The translations under genes and the position numbers were made by a program. Below the pieces are notes generated by a model. The model ran no database searches. It saw only the letters and a program-made list of their open reading frames with translations, and was not told where the DNA came from. Of a stretch of DNA of 8,316 nucleotides, positions 4,687-8,316 are shown piece by piece. Position 1 is the first letter of the stretch; every line of letters begins with the position of its first letter. The DNA is from Erysipelotrichaceae bacterium (GTDB lineage: Bacteria; Bacillota_I; Bacilli_A; Erysipelotrichales; Erysipelotrichaceae): positions 1-8,316 of the forward strand of contig JAGACP010000032.1 of NCBI GenBank assembly GCA_017614055.1, written 5' to 3'.

Positions 4687-5401
4687 ATTCGACGTAGTAT
4701 GTCTCTTCTATCTCGCCGTCATCGTTTATGGCGATGCACGCCAGCTGTCCCAGATCGTCTCCCATGGCACAGCCGCAGTCGATATCCATCCATGTATAGC
4801 CGTTTTTGAAATCCTTTATGAAGACATCATCGCTGTCATGAAGCCTTCTGGTGATGATGTGTCCCGATATCAGCGTGATCTCTTCGCCCGTCTTGTCATA
4901 ATAACTTAGAGAATCTATATCGAAAGGATACTGGTTCCACACTATCCCCTGTATCTCCATGAGATCATCTTTATAATCCTTTGTATACATATCCTCATGA
5001 TCAATAAGAGCACTGGTATGTGAAAGGATATATCTATGACCATTTATATCGAGATTCTTCATGACGGTCGTGTCATAAAGATAATCCAATACTTTATTCT
5101 TCGTTTCTTCATCAAGCTCCATGAACTTCTCCCAGGTGATCCTTCCGCCGTTGGCGTCAAAGAACCACGACACCCTGTCGCTTCCTTCCAGATACGTCAG
5201 CATCATATGTTCGTGATTTCCCAGGAACAGTTCCACGTTTTCTCTTTCCATCAGATCGAAAAGGATCTCGAAACTCTCGGGACCTCTGTCGATGACGTCT
5301 CCCAGTACATACAGCCTGTCTTCATCGGAAAAGCCGATCTTCTCAAGCATCTTTTGATAACGTCTGTACTGTCCATGGATGTCGGAAATAATATATATCA
5401 T
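4685..5401 (-). CDS. PPP-family metallophosphoesterase (bacterial Ser/Thr phosphatase or ApaH-like)
   Basis: The protein has 238 residues and the full metal-binding set of the calcineurin-like phosphoesterase superfamily: Asp7 and His9 in SDIHG, Asp35 and Asp38 in GDVIDRG (34-40), Asn62 and His63 in GNHEH (61-65), and later histidines His128 (LSHTS) and His181 (SGHII). The D-x-H-G, G-D-x-x-D-R-G, G-N-H-E arrangement near the N-terminus, and an IDCGC motif near residue 207, fit the PPP branch (PrpA/PrpB-type protein phosphatases and symmetrical Ap4A hydrolases). A two-metal hydrolase acting on phosphoproteins or dinucleoside polyphosphates is expected; which one cannot be told from sequence. 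The start is fixed by the fold (five residues before DIHG) and by an in-frame stop three codons upstream. The nearest AAGGA lies about 15 nt upstream across an AT-rich stretch, an unusually long spacing. The gene is divergent from the 199-aa membrane protein. Confidence 0.9.
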   Translation of the reverse strand: MIYIISDIHGQYRRYQKMLEKIGFSDEDRLYVLGDVIDRGPESFEILFDLMERENVELFLGNHEHMMLTYLEGSDRVSWFFDANGGRITWEKFMELDEETKNKVLDYLYDTTVMKNLDINGHRYILSHTSALIDHEDMYTKDYKDDLMEIQGIVWNQYPFDIDSLSYYDKTGEEITLISGHIITRRLHDSDDVFIKDFKNGYTWMDIDCGCAMGDDLGQLACIAINDDGEIEETYYVE

Positions 5402-5426
5402 ATATATTTATTATCTTCCTTTTCCC

Positions 5427-5456
5427 TTTAAAAACAATCTGCAGATAAACTATAAT
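5427..5456 (+). promoter_or_regulatory. Putative promoter of the 199-aa membrane protein gene
   Basis: A TTTAAA -35-like box (5427-5432), an 18-nt spacer and a perfect TATAAT (5451-5456) precede the gene. The start point would be near 5463, so the leader is only about 15 nt and begins at the AAGAGGA ribosome site. It lies in the 76-nt divergent gap shared with the metallophosphoesterase, for which I see no convincing promoter. Confidence 0.55.
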
Positions 5457-5477
5457 TAGACATAAGAGGAAAAAACC

Positions 5478-6077
5478 ATGCAACTGAAACTATACAAACG
5501 ATCGACCATCCTGCTTACTCTGGTGGTACTGATAGATGCCCTGTGCATATTCGCACTGCTGAAATACCGTTCGCAGCTGCCATTCTCGCCGCTGGTTGCC
5601 ATGATCCTGTTCGTGCTGATCAGCTTTGCGCTGATGATAACGTTCACGCACTATGATCTCAATGCCGACAGGAATATCATCAGAAAAAGAGTCAGCAACG
5701 GAGACGTTGCCCTGGCAAAGATCAAGGACGGAACCTTCGTAAGATTCGGAAGAGACGCCAGACTGAAGAACCACGTCTACTGGAAACTCGATGCGGAGAT
5801 CTACGACAACGACATGAACAAGCATGACGCAACGATAATCGAGAAGTTCTCGACCCATCAGACCTCCATCCCCAAAGGTCATGTGTATGTCACATACATC
5901 GAAGGACAGGCTGATGATTCGCTGATCATACCCAACGCCATCATAAGTTCCATCCCGGAATACAAACCGCTGGTCGATGACTACGAAAAAGCGCTCAAGC
6001 CTAGATACCTGAACGCATACATCAACGACGGTCTGATTCTTGAGACCTACAAGGAATCTCTCAAAAAGGAAGCATAA
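5478..6077 (+). CDS. Two-TM membrane protein with cytoplasmic domain, function unknown
   Basis: The protein has 199 residues. A short basic N-terminus (KLYKR) precedes two hydrophobic segments at about 9-29 and 37-57, joined by a small loop with RSQLP. By the positive-inside rule both ends face the cytoplasm. The remaining ~140 residues are soluble: a strand-rich part starting with NGDVALAKI (74-82), then HVYWKLDAEIYDND, then KGHVYVTYIEGQADDSLIIPN (133-153), and a helical C-terminus. The order 'NG..A.A.I ... G..V.V.Y......L.I' loosely recalls small beta-barrel domains found in many bacterial membrane proteins, but I do not recognise the family. The start is supported by AAGAGGA (5463-5469), 8 nt upstream of the ATG. 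It is transcribed alone and ends at a strong shared terminator. Confidence 0.8.
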   Translation: MQLKLYKRSTILLTLVVLIDALCIFALLKYRSQLPFSPLVAMILFVLISFALMITFTHYDLNADRNIIRKRVSNGDVALAKIKDGTFVRFGRDARLKNHVYWKLDAEIYDNDMNKHDATIIEKFSTHQTSIPKGHVYVTYIEGQADDSLIIPNAIISSIPEYKPLVDDYEKALKPRYLNAYINDGLILETYKESLKKEA

Positions 6078-6080
6078 AGA

Positions 6081-6110
6081 AAAAGAACTGTCCGTCAGGA
6101 CAGTTCTTTT
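6081..6110. terminator. Bidirectional intrinsic terminator between convergent genes
   Basis: A perfect 13-bp stem (AAAAGAACTGTCC at 6081-6093, GGACAGTTCTTTT at 6098-6110) closes a GTCA tetraloop. On the + strand it is followed by ATTTTTCTTT; on the - strand by TCTTTATG. It sits between the stop of the 199-aa gene (6077) and the stop of the Prs fusion (6119) and should end transcription from both sides. Confidence 0.9.
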
Positions 6111-6118
6111 ATTTTTCT

Positions 6119-7531
6119 TTACTGATACAGCGCATAGACTTCAGATACCGGCGTATGGCATGATACCGCAAGTATCAGCTTCGACAACATCCAGCCTACT
6201 GACAGAGTCGTTATCTTCGAACTCTTTTTCATTTCCTCCGCAGGAACGACGATGGTGTTGGTCACGACGACTTCCTTGATCGGAGATTCCTCGATCCTTC
6301 TCACCGCATCGTTCGAGAACAGACCGTGGGTGACGCAGACATAGATGTCCTTGGCGCCATGGTCCCTCAGGATGTCCGCCGCCGCAAGCAGCGAACCGCC
6401 CGTATCGCAGATATCATCCACGATGATCGCGTCTTTGTTTGCGACATCGCCGATGACGTTGCAGGCTTCGACTTCGTTGGCTCTAGGACGTCTCTTGTCT
6501 ATGATGGCCAGCGGACAGCCGATCATCTCCGCCAGGGTCCTTGCGCGCTTGACACCGCCGTGGTCAGGAGATACCACTACCGTATCATCAACATTGAAGT
6601 TCTTTCTTCTGAAATACTGACCCATCATCGGAACGGTCGTCAGATCATCCACCGGACATGAGAAGAAGCCCTGGATCTGCGCCGCATGAAGGTCGAACGT
6701 CACGACACGGTTCGCTCCAGCCGTCTCCAGCATCGAAGCCACCAGTTTCGCCGTGATAGGCTGCCTAGGCATGGCCTTCCTGTCCTGCCTTGCATAGCCG
6801 AAGTAAGGTATGATGCAGGTTATCTCGGTGGCCGATGATCTTCTCAATGCATCGAGGCATATCAGCAGTTCCATCAGATTCTCGTTTACAGGCTTGCTGG
6901 TGCTCTGGATGACATAGCATCTCTTTCCTCTGACGGACTGACCCAGTTCCACCAGCGTCTCTCCGTCGGCGAAGTGCTTGACTTCCACCTTGCCCGGTTC
7001 TATGTTCAGATAGTTGCACACCTCGTTCACGATGCTCACGCTTGAAGTAAGTGCGAACACGATGACGTCATCCAGATTCTCTTCCTTGGAATCCAGCGCA
7101 TCCTCGATCGTGAACTTGTGGATCTTCTTGTGTTTGATCTCTACAGGGACATATGAAAGATTCTGGAAATTCAGAAGCTGATTGCTCTTGATCGCAAAAG
7201 CCTCGCACGACTTTCCCTCATACATGATGGCTGCGGCATCGCCTTCCTTGTTGAGCAGCCTCAGATAATCGTCATCATTCAGTTCAGGATACAGAGCAGA
7301 AAGCAGCAGCACCTTTCCGTCATAGCCTATCTCATCGATTATCTCGTAGATGTTGTTCTTGACTCTGCAGCCGGGGACCTCGAGATCCGTTCCCACCAGA
7401 AATATGTCTTTGATCTCTTTGATCTTCCTGAGCTCCTTGACAGTATGCAAAAGCAGGTTCTCACCACGATACGGAGCCTTCGCAAGCTGTCTCTCCTGGT
7501 CATCCTTCATAAAAATGATGGCATTATTCAT
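6119..7531 (-). CDS. prs: Ribose-phosphate diphosphokinase (PRPP synthetase) with extra N-terminal NTP-transferase-like domain
   Basis: The protein has 470 residues. Residues ~154-470 are a complete class I PRPP synthetase, which makes 5-phosphoribosyl diphosphate from ribose 5-phosphate and ATP for nucleotide, His, Trp and NAD synthesis. Its motifs are FADGE (187-191), the catalytic-loop motif YFGYARQDRK (243-252), FDLHAAQIQGFF (279-290), SPDHGG (321-326), IIDKRRPR (343-350) and the PRPP-binding loop VDDICDTGGS (371-380). This part alone has the usual family length. Residues 1-153 are extra. They look like a worn-down GlmU/IspD-type nucleotidyltransferase start (AIIFMK..., ENLLLHTVKELRKIKEIKDIFLVGTD, KVLLLSALYPELNDDDYLRLL), lacking the GxGTRM nucleotide loop and the GD metal site. 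No ATG lies near the junction, so the fusion is probably translated whole. The start has GGAGGG (7543-7548), 11 nt upstream. The gene lies 42 nt after ispE, likely in one operon. Confidence 0.93.
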   Translation of the reverse strand: MNNAIIFMKDDQERQLAKAPYRGENLLLHTVKELRKIKEIKDIFLVGTDLEVPGCRVKNNIYEIIDEIGYDGKVLLLSALYPELNDDDYLRLLNKEGDAAAIMYEGKSCEAFAIKSNQLLNFQNLSYVPVEIKHKKIHKFTIEDALDSKEENLDDVIVFALTSSVSIVNEVCNYLNIEPGKVEVKHFADGETLVELGQSVRGKRCYVIQSTSKPVNENLMELLICLDALRRSSATEITCIIPYFGYARQDRKAMPRQPITAKLVASMLETAGANRVVTFDLHAAQIQGFFSCPVDDLTTVPMMGQYFRRKNFNVDDTVVVSPDHGGVKRARTLAEMIGCPLAIIDKRRPRANEVEACNVIGDVANKDAIIVDDICDTGGSLLAAADILRDHGAKDIYVCVTHGLFSNDAVRRIEESPIKEVVVTNTIVVPAEEMKKSSKITTLSVGWMLSKLILAVSCHTPVSEVYALYQ

Positions 7532-7573
7532 GATGTACTCGTCCCTCCATATACAAAATAATTATACTATTAT

Positions 7574-8316
7574 TTAACGCATTATTTTGCCGAAACGCGC
7601 GTAATAACTGTCGTTTTTGACGATATTGTAGAGATCCAGTATCCTCTGTCTGTCTTCACTGATGCTGAAGACGGTAGAACCGCTTCCGGACATCAGCACA
7701 TCTGGTGCACCGAGTCCGTTGAGTCTGTCGATGACTTCCTTTATGTCGCTGTTCATCGACTGCGCCACATCCTGCAGGGAATTGCCGATGAGACCGGAGA
7801 AGTCATCCCCTTCCTCCAGCGCTTTCCTGAGTTTTTCGATGTCCGGATGCGCGCATGTTTCAAGATCAAGCTCCTGATATGCCTTTGCCGTGGATATACC
7901 CGTCTTGGGCTTAACCAGCAGCACATAATAAGGCTTCTTCAGCCATATGGGTTCTATGATGTCTCCTATGCCCTTGACCTGGGCAGGGACGTTGTAATAG
8001 TTGAACAGCACGTCCGCGCCTACGGATATGCAGATGTCCCTTATCTCTTCCTTGTCTGGCTTGATACCATACAATTTCTCGAACAGTTTCAAGGCAGCCG
8101 CCGCATCCGCCGTTCCTCCTCCCAGCCCCGCCTGGATGGGGATGCTCTTGTGCAATACTATCCGGTGTCTGTCCTTTATGTCATATCTGTCCTTCAGGAC
8201 GGATATCATCTTGTATATGGAATTATGCTCGTTGTATCGGATGTAGTGCCAGTTGCACTCGTAGCTGTCCATTTCGGCGATATCGATCTCCAGAAGATCA
8301 TAAAAATTCACCGGCA
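7574..8316 (-). CDS. ispE: 4-diphosphocytidyl-2-C-methyl-D-erythritol kinase (5' truncated by window end)
   Basis: The gene enters from beyond the right edge of the window: 246 complete codons are visible, and about 40 N-terminal residues of a ~285-residue family are missing. The GTG at 8309-8311 is in frame but internal, because the preceding codons continue the frame and the NFYDLLEI segment is an interior IspE strand. IspE is a GHMP kinase that phosphorylates CDP-ME with ATP in the MEP isoprenoid pathway. The ATP-binding motif PIQAGLGGGTADAAAAL is clear, with a GGGTADAA form of the usual GGGSSDAA. The C-terminal GHMP motif MSGSGSTVF is also present, and SVGADV near the middle fits the family GADVPF-type motif. 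The TAA stop is at 7574-7576 and the Prs fusion follows after 42 nt with no terminator between. Confidence 0.93.
   Translation of the reverse strand, partial: PVNFYDLLEIDIAEMDSYECNWHYIRYNEHNSIYKMISVLKDRYDIKDRHRIVLHKSIPIQAGLGGGTADAAAALKLFEKLYGIKPDKEEIRDICISVGADVLFNYYNVPAQVKGIGDIIEPIWLKKPYYVLLVKPKTGISTAKAYQELDLETCAHPDIEKLRKALEEGDDFSGLIGNSLQDVAQSMNSDIKEVIDRLNGLGAPDVLMSGSGSTVFSISEDRQRILDLYNIVKNDSYYARFGKIMR

Noticed and set aside
5036..5431. 131-codon open frame on the + strand
   Set aside because: It is antisense to the metallophosphoesterase; no ribosome site and no recognisable domain.
6326..6661. 111-codon open frame on the + strand
   Set aside because: It is antisense to the catalytic part of Prs, whose motifs are unmistakable on the - strand.
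7561..7566. TATAAT on the - strand as a separate prs promoter
   Set aside because: There is no acceptable -35 hexamer at 16-18 nt and no TG extension; AT-rich chance match, with co-transcription from ispE more likely.
8309..8311. GTG as the start codon of ispE
   Set aside because: About 40 N-terminal residues of IspE, including the start of the GHMP fold, would be missing; the frame continues to the window end, so the gene is truncated there.

Overview
The window looks like chromosomal DNA of a low-to-moderate GC Gram-positive bacterium (Bacillota), possibly of the Erysipelotrichia type. The grounds are strong AGGAGG-type ribosome sites, compact T-tailed intrinsic terminators, CcpA (cre)-like sites over PTS promoters, a mannose-family PTS, and an ispE-prs neighbourhood reminiscent of the Bacillus ispE...glmU-prs region. 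The taxonomic placement is inference. No phage, IS, CRISPR, rRNA or tRNA is visible, and no gap without a gene exceeds about 110 bases.

Layout, left to right. (1) The 3' end of a + strand gene resembling the C-terminus of neutral/alkaline ceramidase-like hydrolases (1-453) ends at a bidirectional terminator shared with the convergent gene. (2) On the - strand lie a two-LysM protein without a signal peptide (506-1057) and a small two-TM membrane protein (1140-1658). (3) A stand-alone mannose-family EIIB (1706-2191) has its own extended -10 promoter overlapped by a cre-like site. (4) A Phd/YefM-PIN (VapC-like) toxin-antitoxin pair (2261-2912) has its own promoter and putative operators, and sits between EIIB and the membrane components. 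(5) EIID and EIIC (3029-4572) overlap by 1 nt; their promoter carries a cre-like site at the -35 box, and that same DNA is also the 3' arm of the preceding gene's terminator. (6) A PPP-type metallophosphoesterase (4685-5401) is divergent from a two-TM protein of unknown function (5478-6077, +). (7) An ispE (truncated by the window end, 7574-8316) runs into a 470-residue PRPP synthetase whose C-terminal 317 residues are canonical Prs and whose N-terminal ~150 residues are an extra domain that looks like a degenerate GlmU/NTP-transferase fold (6119-7531).

How the parts fit. EIIC, EIID and EIIB would form most of one sugar permease; no EIIA is present here, so it must be encoded elsewhere. The EIIC-EIID and EIIB units are separate transcription units by their signals, but both promoters carry cre-like sites in similar positions, so they could be co-regulated by carbon catabolite control despite the intervening toxin-antitoxin pair. 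IspE and Prs serve isoprenoid and nucleotide precursor synthesis. The observations most worth following up are the Prs fusion, the composite terminator/cre/promoter element, and the split PTS locus.
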